Origin: Tetrapyrgos nigripes
Lineage: Eukaryota; Basidiomycota; Agaricomycetes; Agaricales; Campanellaceae
Reading direction: 5' to 3'
Assembly (NCBI GenBank): GCA_013368315.1
Contig: JAACJM010000240.1
Location: 1-64,000, forward strand
Length of the DNA: 64,000 nt
Of the stretch, positions 22,777-33,092 are shown piece by piece. The position numbers were made by a program, and so were the translations under genes. Under the pieces are notes generated by a model that saw only the letters and a program-made list of their open reading frames with translations, searched no databases and was not told where the DNA came from. Within the stretch, counting starts at the first letter, position 1. Every line of letters starts with the position of its first letter.

Positions 22777-23100
22777 CTAGCAAAACATCGTCCAATCAAA
22801 ACGCTTTCCCTCGGACGAATCTGACGAATTACCGTCACTAGCCCTTTGCAAACCCATTCTAAAGAGCGCAGACACGACTTTCGGTATGTTGTACCTCGAA
22901 GGCTCGACTCCCACTGGATTTCGTGGCTGTGGCGTTGAAGTGATGTTGCTCATGCAAGCTTGGTCACCGCCTTCTGCGAGTGGCTCAGTACGTTCCTCAT
23001 GACCTCTGTTTGGACATCGTCGACTGCATGGTCTTGACTTCAAGGCTCTTCGAGGATTCCAAGGTAAATCAAGTACGCAGGACATACGTAAAATCCTCAC
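22777..23100 (-). CDS. Unrecognised 107-codon open frame
   Basis: An open minus-strand frame with Ser/Glu-rich, hydrophilic C-terminal sequence. The flanking sequence is repeated near 60000-60220, but about 190 bases of this frame are missing there, so it is not conserved between blocks B and D. It could be an exon of an unknown gene or chance. Low confidence that it is coding. Confidence 0.2.
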   Translation of the reverse strand: MRILRMSCVLDLPWNPRRALKSRPCSRRCPNRGHEERTEPLAEGGDQACMSNITSTPQPRNPVGVEPSRYNIPKVVSALFRMGLQRASDGNSSDSSEGKRFDWTMFC

Positions 23101-23169
23101 ACTCTATAATTAGGCTTCTCGAGCCAACTACAGTGAATCAGCCTGCCTATTATAAATGGACTTGAACCT

Positions 23170-24049
23170 TTAATAGGGACAGACACATCTTCGTAATTCC
23201 CCATGTACGCACATCCTCATCCCACTTCATAGTCTACTGGCAGTCACCCCACGGCCCATGACCCTTGAGAAAGACTCCTGCGAATAGGAGAAAAGGGCTT
23301 TTCCAATAACAAGTCGACAGGAACGGTGTAGTTGAGAACAAGGAGCGTAAATTCCTTTTCGCACGCACAGACCGACAGGGATAAGACGGAAAAATCTTTG
23401 GGAATCTTATCACCGGTTCCCGATATGTGAATTATACCTTGCTGCGTAAATAGGTAGCTGAAGCTCCAGTGTCCTGAGCTGCGTGGCTTGCGATACTTCT
23501 AATCGGATCCGGGAAGCATAAATGTCAGCCCATATCAGATGACAGAGACGGGTTGGTCTCAAATAAGTGCATCATGTAGTAAGTGATCTTAGTAAAACCT
23601 GCAGTCCATCGTAGGTTCAGTGTTCAGTTTTCCGTCCATTAGCGCCATGTCGTATAAATCAATGAGAAACGTTCATTGAGAGGCAAACTGAACTGAAGCT
23701 GGGTGCAGGATTCCGAGTTGCTGAAGATATCCCTAAATACTAAAATGTATTTTCAGCGAGCACTTTTGAGAGTTCGTACGTGTGTCCACTACTATTCCCC
23801 AAATGAGATCTTTGGATCTTCATCATTCGAACGCATACACATGTATGAAGAGGTACAAGATTTGTCAGCGTTAAAAGTCTTCGTGTGTGGAGGTAACACT
23901 TGATGAACCCCATCTGATTTTGTACTCGGATGTTCGCACAAACCGTTAGAAATCAAGCATCCTCTGATTATGTTTTTAAGTAAGAAGCTGAGTAAGTATC
24001 TTCTCACTTCCGAGGTGTGGAACTGCTCGCGACTACGCCTGAATCCGGA
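23170..24049. other. Unique sequence, no gene seen
   Basis: No open frame above about 70 codons, no repeats and no motif that I can support. Confidence 0.4.
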
Positions 24050-24376
24050 AATTCAATCCAAAACTCAAGACATCTATCAGTACGAGAACTGAATTTATGC
24101 AATCAGGAGGGTACTCGTATAGCAAGACGAAAGCAAACGCAAAGCATACAAACGAATTATCAATACACATACTATCAGCCACAATCCAGTGATACACAAC
24201 CCAATTCTCCAGGTGAGTAATATACGCATATATCGACAGCTTTCACTTCTCCAACTGATCACCTGAATATTCAATGAATTTTACAACTCCTCCTTGGATG
24301 AATATGAAATGCTTACTACAGCTGATAGACATTCTGACCGCAAAAGTCTGTCCTGTTCAGATGCCTGTGGGTGGCT

Positions 24377-25038
24377 CTAATATGCCAGCGGCATGAAAAT
24401 GCGGGTTCTCAGGAAGCGCACTGCCAGTGCTTCTCTGCCGTCTGCCGTAATGCTCAATAATTCTCTGGGGCCAGGTCTCTTCAGAGAAAGTTCGACTCAA
24501 TAAAACAAATATATGTGCAGACTCACGATGATAGAGGCTTGGACAATCTGAACGTCATCATAGCAGCGGACTATTTCCGGGATTATTTTGAGACTATGGA
24601 AGACATAGATATGCATAGACGCCCAGCGAAATAGATGACGAGAGGATTCCTCCTTCATGACAGATAGCCTATCCTCGAATCTACAAAACAAAAAGTCCAA
24701 GCAGCGGGATGCACATGAATCGTAAGTACTTTAGAATATACTAAAAAACCCGAACTTAACTCGCACCTCCAGAGATCCGACTCGTGAGTATGCCACACGG
24801 TTGCAGGGACTCTTTCTTCCCGACAATGTTCCAACGCGTCTCGAACTTCGGAAATGCAGCGCTCCAGACAATGAAGGGTCAGGCACGGATAGCGGTAGCG
24901 AAGGATGAAAAGTCCACAAGATACGAGGATGACGACGATTGAATATCGAAATAGGGGCTTGAGGATCCGAGTGTTGATCTGAGTGACTACCGCATCCGAC
25001 AATGGTGGTCGCGGGAGGCTGGACTCGATGCTGGGCAT
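24377..25038 (-). CDS. Small single-TM protein, TM-family copy 4 (three exons)
   Basis: Exon 1 at 25038-24767, exon 2 at 24680-24527 (154 bases) and exon 3 at 24478-24377 give 175 codons plus stop. The second intron's usual CAG acceptor has become CTG. An AG three bases on keeps the phase and removes one residue. The membrane segment (VVILVSCGLFILRY) and the conserved Cys/Arg-rich and EDRLSVMKEESSRHLFRW blocks are intact. Exon 3 ends with REALAVRFLRTRIFMPLAY. The 3' tail shared with copies 1-3 follows to about 24050. Function unknown. Confidence 0.6.
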
Positions 25039-25197
25039 GAGGGACGATGAGGGATGTAATTTTGTTGGGTATTCCTTTCCGAGAATGCCGGTTGAAATAT
25101 GATTGAAGGGACGATCCCTTTATAACAAAGCATTTGGACGTTAAACATGATCCAGATCTGATCGGATGCGGCGTAGTATGCTTTTTTAAAACACCTG

Positions 25198-25269
25198 GTT
25201 CTGCATATGTATGTGGCTGGTGAGTATTCCCACGTGGGAATACTTACCAGCCGCATACATATGCAGAAC
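25198..25269. repeat. 72-bp near-perfect palindrome
   Basis: GTTCTGCATATGTATG at the left is the inverse of the right end CATACATATGCAGAAC. The arms meet at CCCACGTGGG (25230-25239) and there are only two mismatched pairs in 36. It would form a hairpin or cruciform. It lies 160 bases upstream of TM-family copy 4. Confidence 0.9.
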
Positions 25270-26558
25270 TAATTCAGATTCATCGTCACATCATTCACCC
25301 CATGCCACTCACTAAGTGCTATTATGCAACTCGAGATACCGCCCTGGCTATCCCGGTCCCGTTCCCGGTGTCGTGTAGTGGGTGGTGTTGAGAAGACATT
25401 CTTTTTTTTTAAAGTTCAGTCCTCAACGCAACTCAAGTATCTAAGTACCGTGATGTACTTTTGGGGTAGGTACCCTCTCTTCAGATTGCGGTTTAGAAAG
25501 AGGTCGATTTTCGAACTCCGCTGATGGGGTCTTATGCCCGGATAGGACCTCGCTTAAGGTGTTTAGAATGGGATTTGGTTTAGAAATGCCCACGGAAGGT
25601 CATCCACTTCCCGCGTTTCTCAGTGCAAATGATCTAGTTTACTACTAAATCCGATCATGACATGGCCCCCTTGGGAACTTGGAAGCGATTATTGAATAAC
25701 CATTGCTGGGAGCAGGAACGGTTCTGCTTTGGTTTTGCTGCTGTGATGACATTTGTATTGATTGTTCTCCGATGGTCAAAGACTTGAGGCCCGAAGGACT
25801 TCTAGTAATGATGTACAATGCTAAAGTTACCATCCTCGTGTCGGACAATCAGGATTTATAGCTTTTTTACCTGATTAGACGCACATCGGTATGGCGGACA
25901 CATCGACTATGACCTTGAACTCGGTAGACATGTGTCCGATTCAACAGCCAACCTTAAGTTGCAGTCGTTACATAAATGGTCACCAGCGTTATTTTGCCTG
26001 AACCAAAACGTACAGGTCCGGCGCCAATCCGAGACTGTCTGCTACTGGACAATCCAGCTCCAATCCCGAGCTCGAGTTCAACTCATACCGGAAGAACTGA
26101 AGAATTGTGATTGATTTGTTTTTGCATGTATGCATGATTCTCATATAAGCAATAGGCATAGGTAGAGGTATGGAGGCGACGACGACGACGAGGATAGCGA
26201 CATGGTGGGTGTACAGCAGTAGGGAAGAGAGGGATTGCAAAGAAAAGTAAAACAGTAGAGACAAAGAGTAAGATATGTGTTGTGCGTCATTGTAAACCAA
26301 CCACCACCACCACCACCCCCATCATCATCATCGCAGACCTACGTATCGTATACTCACGACACCAACGAGACACGCGCCAAATATCCTTTTTCATTTCTTC
26401 TTCCTTCCTTCCCTCGCCAAAAGGCAAATAACCACCAACCATCTATGGTTATTCGTTATCCCACCCGAAACCCGATGTTTCCCAAAAAGGCGGTATGGAA
26501 TGGCCAGGTAGAGTTGGAGAGACGCGAAGAGGAAGGGAGATAGACGAGAAAGGAGATT
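25270..26558. other. Intergenic region, simple repeats only
   Basis: No supported gene. Short low-complexity runs occur near 26175 (GACGAC) and 26300 (CCACCACC, ATCATCATC). The 88-codon frame at 26277-26543 spans these runs and is not credible. Confidence 0.4.
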
Positions 26559-27214
26559 TTAGGCAGCCTTGTGGTGCGAAGCCTTGATGGCGGCGACCTT
26601 GGCTTTGCGTTCTACGACACGCTTGGCGAGGAGAGCGCTGTGAGGAGAGGGAAGGTCAGAGAGTGTATGTATGACAAAAAAAAGGCGAGAAAAAAAATCA
26701 GAAAAGCAAAAAAAAAAACGATACGTACTCGTACTCAGACTTTTGCTCGCGCTGGTGCTCGAGTTTTCTGCGCTTGACTGCACGGAGGTGACGACGGCGT
26801 TGGAGAAACATGGGAGTGACGAGATGTTGGACTTTAGGACTGGGACAGACATGGATACGTTAGGCACGTAAAACATCGAAAAAAAGAAGCAAAACCACTC
26901 ACGCCTTAGTATACTGAGGCTTAGCACCCTCCTTCGAGCTCGTAACCTCCCTCCTCACAACATACTTCCTCACATCGTCCTCTTTGCTCAAGTTGAAGGA
27001 CCTGTGGATCTTGGTAGCCCTCTTGGGAAGAACGACATCGGTCAACCTGGCGATTTCTTGTTCACCTTACTTAACGATGACGACGGAGAGGACGGTGATG
27101 TCTGGGCCGACGATGCATCTACGGACGGATTTACGCTTGCGTTCGCAGGTACGACGTGGACGGTAGAACACTAGAAGGAGTGGCCGTCAGAGATGAGGAG
27201 ACGGACACGGTTGA
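26559..27214 (-). pseudogene. RPS6: 40S ribosomal protein eS6, decayed but with introns
   Basis: eS6 is a component of the small ribosomal subunit. Recognisable family blocks in order are [67 protein letters not shown], then after an intron (26840-26902) PKVQHLVTP and HLRAVKRRKLEHQREQ, and after a second intron (26638-26728) LLAKRVVERKAKVAAIKASH with TAA at 26559-26561. Both introns have GT-AG ends, so this is not a processed copy. Damage: TAG and a frame change inside the block after DGH (about 27170), TAA in place of a codon after VVIVK (about 27069, explicable as CAA-to-TAA), and a loss of about five residues in LPKR-ATKI. The N-terminal third was not found upstream. A functional gene must lie elsewhere. 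Confidence 0.8.
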
Positions 27215-28162
27215 AGAGGAGGAAGAGGAATGTATTTCCCGGACCAGGTCAGGAGGAGACCCCTAATTCATTCGTCATGCCCGAAAGTGTGGCTGTGTTT
27301 CAGGTGGCGGGAAGCTCTGATCCAAGCTTGGGCAAACACGCACACCGGGTTCTTCTTCTCGACTACCATCACTACAATCCACGCCTTCAGCCTTCTCAAA
27401 ACCGCCACGAGAGTCTCTTCAAACGCCGAGCAGCTGGCTGAATGATCCAAAGAACCCTTGCCAGCCCTTTTTCTGGTGCTGAAATGACACGTTTTTCCCA
27501 CTGGCAGTGAGTTCTTGAAAAGGTCGCTGGTGCGTTTCCGTTGTTCATAATATTGATAAGAGATGACTCATGACTATACAGTGACTATCCCTTGATATAT
27601 ACGCACGAACAAAACATATCATTGTCCTTTCACACTCATACCCTTTCCGAACTTATCTTCATGTGCGCCGACTCCTCATGATTAGTCCAATCAATTTCAT
27701 GCCTCGAAGATGATTCCATGTTGCCCGGAGGGGCCCCTCCTTTCCCGCAGTCCTTTTCTCCCGAACTGTTCCGGAGATGCCAGCAGCCCCAAAGCGACTA
27801 GGACGTCTACTACACTCGCCTATGGATCTACGCACAGTTGTCTCCCATGGCAGCGTCGGCTTTACAATGCTCATGGACATATAGGAGGATTTGTCGCCTG
27901 TTTCCATGAGCGTTATTACTAACCGTCGGTGTTATACGTCTTTTTCCACTGCTCCAGCTCACACCTTTTTTGATAGGTATACAGTGCTCCAGCTTCAGTT
28001 TGCCTGTGCTACGTCCTGACTTTCCTTACCGCGCGTCTACTTCATCCTCATTTATTTCTTGGTAGGCTACGCTGCTAACGCAGGTATAATGTTACAGATT
28101 TGTGTACAACAAAGGAGAAGAACACACATGATGGTCTGTCTGCTACAAGGAACTACCTATGC
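27215..28162. other. Region without a supported gene
   Basis: It contains the place where the eS6 N-terminal exons would be expected. The peptides there (27193-27501) have no eS6 similarity that I can see. The rest is unique sequence. Confidence 0.35.
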
Positions 28163-28512
28163 TCAGATGACATCCATGACCCACACGTCCTCGTCCAATT
28201 CACTTTTACTCAAGCCTACCAAACACCTTCCCGGTAAGTAATCCAGTCTTGTACCACTTCTACCATACCTTCCCATCTCATCACTGTCAGTGCCAAGAGG
28301 CGTTGGTATCGATATCGGCAACGCCAGCAACTCCATTGTTCTCACCAACACATCCCACACAGTCACGTACACCATTCCCGAGTGACACACTGTTATTGGC
28401 CACGGCAGCTTTGGATGGACCACCGTCATTGACGGTAGTGGCAGGCTGGTTGCAGGTGCACCAAGGTACATTTGTAATTGTGTCGTCACCCCGGTCATTC
28501 CTTCTTCACCTC
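28163..28512 (-). pseudogene. DUF6699-type gene C, C-terminal half
   Basis: Encodes the DUF6699-like block (LPLPSMTVVHPKLPW, VYVTVWDVL, TRLDYLPGRCLVGL, EDVWVMDVI, stop at 28163). The N-terminal half lies 9.7 kb away at 38197-38575 on the same strand. The two are separated by a hAT-like element whose duplicated target (28505-28512 and 38197-38204) falls in codons for GE. Across the duplication the two halves are in the same frame, so gene C appears to have been an open frame when it was hit. Confidence 0.85.
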
Positions 28513-28699
28513 TAGTGATGTGCAGGCCATGCTTGGGCTCAAAGCCCCAGCCCGGGCTGGGCTTTGTAGGGCTCGGGCTCACCAAGAATCCAAGCCCGGC
28601 CCTAAGCCCTCAGTAGGGTCGGGCTTTGAGCCCGGGCTCAGACTAGGATGATGTCATCACTCAAAAAGTCGCAATCGAAAGTGTTGGATTAATCTGAAG

Positions 28700-29455
28700 C
28701 AGTGTTGCCGCGGTCCGGGCCATGACCCTCTTGGCCCCTGACCTGACCGAACCGACCCCAAGGTCCAGGTCCAGTGGCTGTGTAATGCCCGACCCGGCCC
28801 TCGAGGGTTGGGTCAAGGGCCAGGAGCTCAGACTTTGAGTGGACTGGGTCCAACCTTGGTCAGACCGGGTTGGCCCTTGTAGATTTCGTCGCTGAATCTA
28901 CATATAGGTAGCACTACGTAATAAATTGAGGATCCTCAACTACCTAGCTTCTTTTTTATGAACGCCGCCTTCAAGACTCTTTGCTCATAAGAGCACTCAA
29001 GTACGAGAGAACGAGTTGAAAATCCCCCCTGAATTCTGTCTCTCCATCATGGTTGAAAGAGACAAACCCGACCCAAGTCTCATCATCCACGATACCCGAG
29101 TTCATACACAGAGCTCTAAGGCAAAGGCTCAGTCCGACCTATCTTCCACCAAAAAAAATCAGGATGTTGATACTGATCAATGCGCCATTGGTACGTATTT
29201 TTTTTTTGGAGTGAACATATATAAGTAGTGCTCACTGAGAAACTGAACTGTCTAGATCTGAGCTGAGACGCAGTAGTGTAGTGTAGTGTATAACATTTCG
29301 TATCTTGGTTGATGTCTAATACCTTTCTTGGTCTGCAAATTTCTCGTGGGGTCCAGGGCCAAGGTCCAATGAGGAGCTGGCCTGACCCTCAGGTCTGGGT
29401 CGAGGGTCAAAAAAATTTGCTCGGACCTGACCCGGACCAGACCACGGCAACACTG
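28700..29455. mobile_element. hAT-like element 2, nested in element 1
   Basis: Termini CAGTGTTGCCG and CGGCAACACTG, flanked by a perfect 8-bp duplication ATCTGAAG at 28692-28699 and 29456-29463. GGTCC/GGACC and GGGTC/GACCC motifs crowd both sides. The 70-codon frame at 29016-29228 inside it has no recognisable content. Length is 756 bp, with no transposase. Confidence 0.9.
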
Positions 29456-29644
29456 ATCTGAAGTTAAGTGAACAACTGACCTACATTAAGCATTTACTGA
29501 CCCAAACCCAACATTATCAGTGCCAACAAGTAGTAGATAACAGCTGGGGATGACCCAGGAAGATGGTTAGACGTTGAGCAACTGCAAAATTGTATGAGAA
29601 CTTGTGAGAATGCCTGCAAAAACAAATTTCAACTATTTATTGAC

Positions 29645-30027
29645 AATAAGGGGACAGTTTCCTTTTCCTTTCTCTTCTCCTTTAGGACTTGTTTGTTCTT
29701 GTTTTATCTGGACTCCATTGACTTGTTTACCCTTGTTTCATTGTTTTATCGTCCATCGTTATTGTTCATCATTCTGATCTCCCATCATTCCACTTTTCTA
29801 TTACTTTGTTGCTGCTGTATAGTTTTGCAGATCTTTTCCCAGGCCTTCATACAAGTATATATACCCCTTCCCTGCAGGCAAGTATCCTTGAGTTTTTCTC
29901 TTTGGATCTCCTCCTGCAGGTGCATAGTATGTTAGTCTTGTATTGCCTAGTGCTGATTTATATATACTTTGGATCTCCTCCTGCAGTTGTTGAGTGATTG
30001 CCTCACGTGTCAGGAGTCGCCCTTACA
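29645..30027 (+). repeat. 5' LTR of the Gypsy element
   Basis: Ends with GCCCTTACA. The first two bases are AA where the 3' LTR has TG. About ten differences from the 3' LTR over 383 bases by eye, so the insertion is not brand new. A TATA-like GTATATATACC lies near 29861. The base after the LTR does not start a TGG-type primer-binding site, and I could not identify one. Confidence 0.9.
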
Positions 30028-30223
30028 GTAGAAAAACTCCTCATCAAGTGGACTAGTTGTCTTTGGCAACCATTTCCTTCTGAGCTCCAGATACCAGTGA
30101 GAGCGACTCTGATAGCGCTCACACTGCTCTTGCTCCTCCTCCCACAGTTCCCCAAGACTCCTCCTCCACTCCTCAGTTCTCTCCACCTTCTGTTTCTTCT
30201 GCCTGATTACCTGGGCCCCCCAC

Positions 30224-31356
30224 AATGTCTGAAGCTTTCGACGCTTGTCTGGCCCATCTAGAGCAGGCTTCTCAGAGTCAGAGTGAGCAACTTGCTGAGA
30301 TCCTCGCTGCTCTCCAAGGCTGAAATCCACCTCCACCTCCACCTCCTCAACCCCCATCACAACACCCCACTTGACCTCCATCCTCTGCCTCATCTTCTAC
30401 CCCTTCCTCTCATCACTCTTCTGGAGCTTCACATGCTAAGGTGTCCCTGCCTGGCATCTTTGACAGTCAACGTTCTAATGGCCGAGTCTGGTGGACTAGT
30501 GCAATCATTTATGCCAGCACAGTTCGTTTCCAAGATGACATCGCCAAGATCATGTGGGCGTTGTCTTACTTCCAGACAGGTCGTGCTGCCACCTACTGCC
30601 AGAGCCTCATCGACCACGAACACCTCTATGGCTCCTCCCGTTTCGATACCTGGGAAGAATTTGAAAAGGAGTTCATTAGAGAGTTCATGCCAGAAGATGA
30701 ATGCACTCAGGCTAGCCTCACCTTAGAAGGTGCCTCCTACTTTCAAGGCACCACTTCTGTGGATGAATATGTCAACAACTTCTGCACTCTTATCACCATG
30801 GCTGGCCTCAACATCGAGCCTGTCCTCTATTCTGCAAACCCCACTAACCCAGCCATCAAGGCCTGACTTGAGGATGCGAAACATGTCAGTCAGATGGTGG
30901 TCCTCAAGTTCTGACGTGGACTGCAGCCCGCTTTAGAAAAGAAGGTTGCAGAGGCAGAAGGACGTCATGGCTTGGTATTCCCTGGCCAAGAGGTTTGATA
31001 AGCACAAACGGGAAGACACAATCTTCCATAGTGCTCAGAGAAGTGTGCCCCCTGGTCTGCCCAAGCCTTCCTTCCCCTCTCGTACTCAACCTCAGGGCCA
31101 TTCCCTCTTCCCAATCCAGTTCCCTGTCCCCGCTCCCACTCCCACTCCTGCCTCTCGTGTGCCAGCCCCTGCCCAAGCTCCTCTTCCCCAAGGCATTCCC
31201 ATGGAAGTCGACACTTTGAGGCAGAGGTTCCTAGCCCGTCGCACCTGTTACACGTGTGGCAAGACTGGTCACTTCTCTGCAGTGTGCTCAGACTGCCAAC
31301 GTGAACATGTTCGTGTCATGGACATGTCTATCGATGACTGGCAGGAGATCGCAGAA
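30224..31356 (+). pseudogene. gag: Gypsy gag
   Basis: Structural protein that packages the element RNA. Starts at ATG 30224 (MSEAFDACLAHLEQ), with a TGA at 30320 after about 32 codons. A proline-rich stretch follows, then the retrotransposon gag domain (FQDDIAKIMWALSYFQTGRA, FEKEFIREFMP, about 30520-30860), and then a C-terminal part with the zinc knuckle CYTCGKTGHFSAVC (CX2CX4HX4C, about 31237-31278). Several stops separate these blocks (TGA at 30864, others to about 30990). The reading ends at DWQEIAEA, where the 1.74-kb insertion begins. Confidence 0.85.
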
Positions 31357-33092
31357 GCATTGATAGGCCGTACAAAATTCACATATAGAAACACTAATTG
31401 GCAGTTAGAAAGCTGATTCACCACTTCAATTGGTATATAAAAGAACTAGAGTGAGTCCTGAACTGCTAGTTAAAGCGTTAGTGGAATAAGTGTATGCGCC
31501 AGTACAATAAAACTAAGTACTTATGAATAGGATATGCTTATTCTAAGTACTATGGTTGATGTGTACGGTGCTTCAGTTATAGTAGCAGATCCACCATATA
31601 CTATACAAAGTTCTATAAGGACTTTGTAACCATTCCTACTATAACGTGCTTAGTACCGCCAGTATGATTCAAGGGAAAGTGAAGCCCCTATTCACAGGCA
31701 AGGAACACATAGGCTATATGACCCAGACTCTAGCGCTAAACGATCACTGGTTTAGAAATGGCGCCATAATCAGAGAAATCGGAGGAAAGCCCTAGTAACT
31801 GACTATGTCTGAACTAGCGGTATAACGAGCGATACCTCGCTTGTAAGCAAAATAGAAGGAATAGTCTTTTGAAAAGCAGTAAGGATAGAAAAGTAGGACA
31901 AAGTATATATGTACGAGTTCTTAGAAAGCTCAGCTTTCACAATGCACTAAAGGGATGAACTAGTGGTGAAGGAATAAAGCCTGTAGTTCATTACTGCCAG
32001 TACGTGAACTAAGGAAGGAGTCATAATGAGAGAGCCCCCAAAAGGGTAAAGCTATTTCTGAATGCAGCAGTAAGAGCAGCAAGATGTGTGCCTGATGACT
32101 GAGGCGTTCTTGTTGGTACAAGTGTGACCACAAAAGATATGTAGGACCTTATAGAGAGCAGGACTTATCTATAAGAACTAACTGGCAGTATACTAGCAAC
32201 AAGGTCTGTAAACACCAAGCCTATAGTAGCACCAGAAAAACATAGGAGGAGGAATAAGCAAGGACTACGCAAACCTATAACGACTGATTGGCAGTAAAGG
32301 AATGTGAGTCATACAAGTGGAGCCCAGCATGGATGGTGGAGCTATGTGAGTCAGAATGACTATGGCTGCCAGTTCCAGGAAGGTACTCTTAGTCAAGAGG
32401 ATGAAGCGAAGGGAACATAGAAAGCCCTATTAGTTTAGATAATATTCTACATTTCATAGATACCCTAATTAGAAAGTATCTACTTAATCTAGTAGTACAG
32501 ACAAACATGGACTGGCGATTAGACTAATATTTCTGTTTTTTCTTAGGTACCTTTTAGTGGACATTAAAAAGAAATGTAGAACTGTATAGTAGTAGCTGTG
32601 AGTAGTATAACAGGACTAGGTATTTCTCATAGTTACTCAAGCCATGTACTGTAGAGTATCAGTCATCTCACTAGTGCTAGCTGTAGAGACTGCGAAACAC
32701 GGACTACGCTTCTACCAAATCTACCTCACTCGCATCAAGTATAAACATAGTGTGTTGGAATCAATAGTGTTGAATCAAATTTGTTGGTTTTGTGTGTTAC
32801 CTTTTGTGTGTGTCCTCAGACTTGTGAAATTGGTTATAAGGCATTTGGGCCTACAAATTGTGAAATTGAAACTGTTGGTTTATACCTTTGTGGACTTGTT
32901 ATAGTCTCTGTGTGTGTTTAACTTGTGTGCACTTGTGCAAAACCTTACCAAAAACCCCAAAAGTCCTTGTAGTACAAGTGAACTGTTGAGTATTCTGACT
33001 ACTCAGAACACTTGCACTTTACAATTTGTATAAAAGTCTTTAAGTTTGTGTTTCTTCTACACTTACGCAAAAGACACCTATTAGTGTATGCA
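31357..33092. mobile_element. 1.74-kb non-coding insertion between gag and pol
   Basis: Separates DWQEIAEA from QDFQAALTNEPT, which are adjacent in related gag-pol polyproteins. Termini TGATAGGCCG and GTATGCA look LTR-like. The flanks GCAT/GCTT (or GCATT/GCTTT) would be a target duplication with one change. A TATA-like TATATAAAAG lies at 31435. Near its end, a block at 32753-33081 starts TGTTGGAATC and is flanked by TAGTG on both sides, so it may be a further solo LTR, although it does not end in CA. The remainder is rich in short CTGGCAG/CTGCCAG-like motifs. No coding content. Confidence 0.55.

Noticed and set aside
29594..29997. Open frames of 113 and 63 codons with hydrophobic, cysteine-rich sequence
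   Set aside because: They lie in the 5' LTR of the Gypsy element and recur in its 3' LTR; T-richness explains the hydrophobicity.
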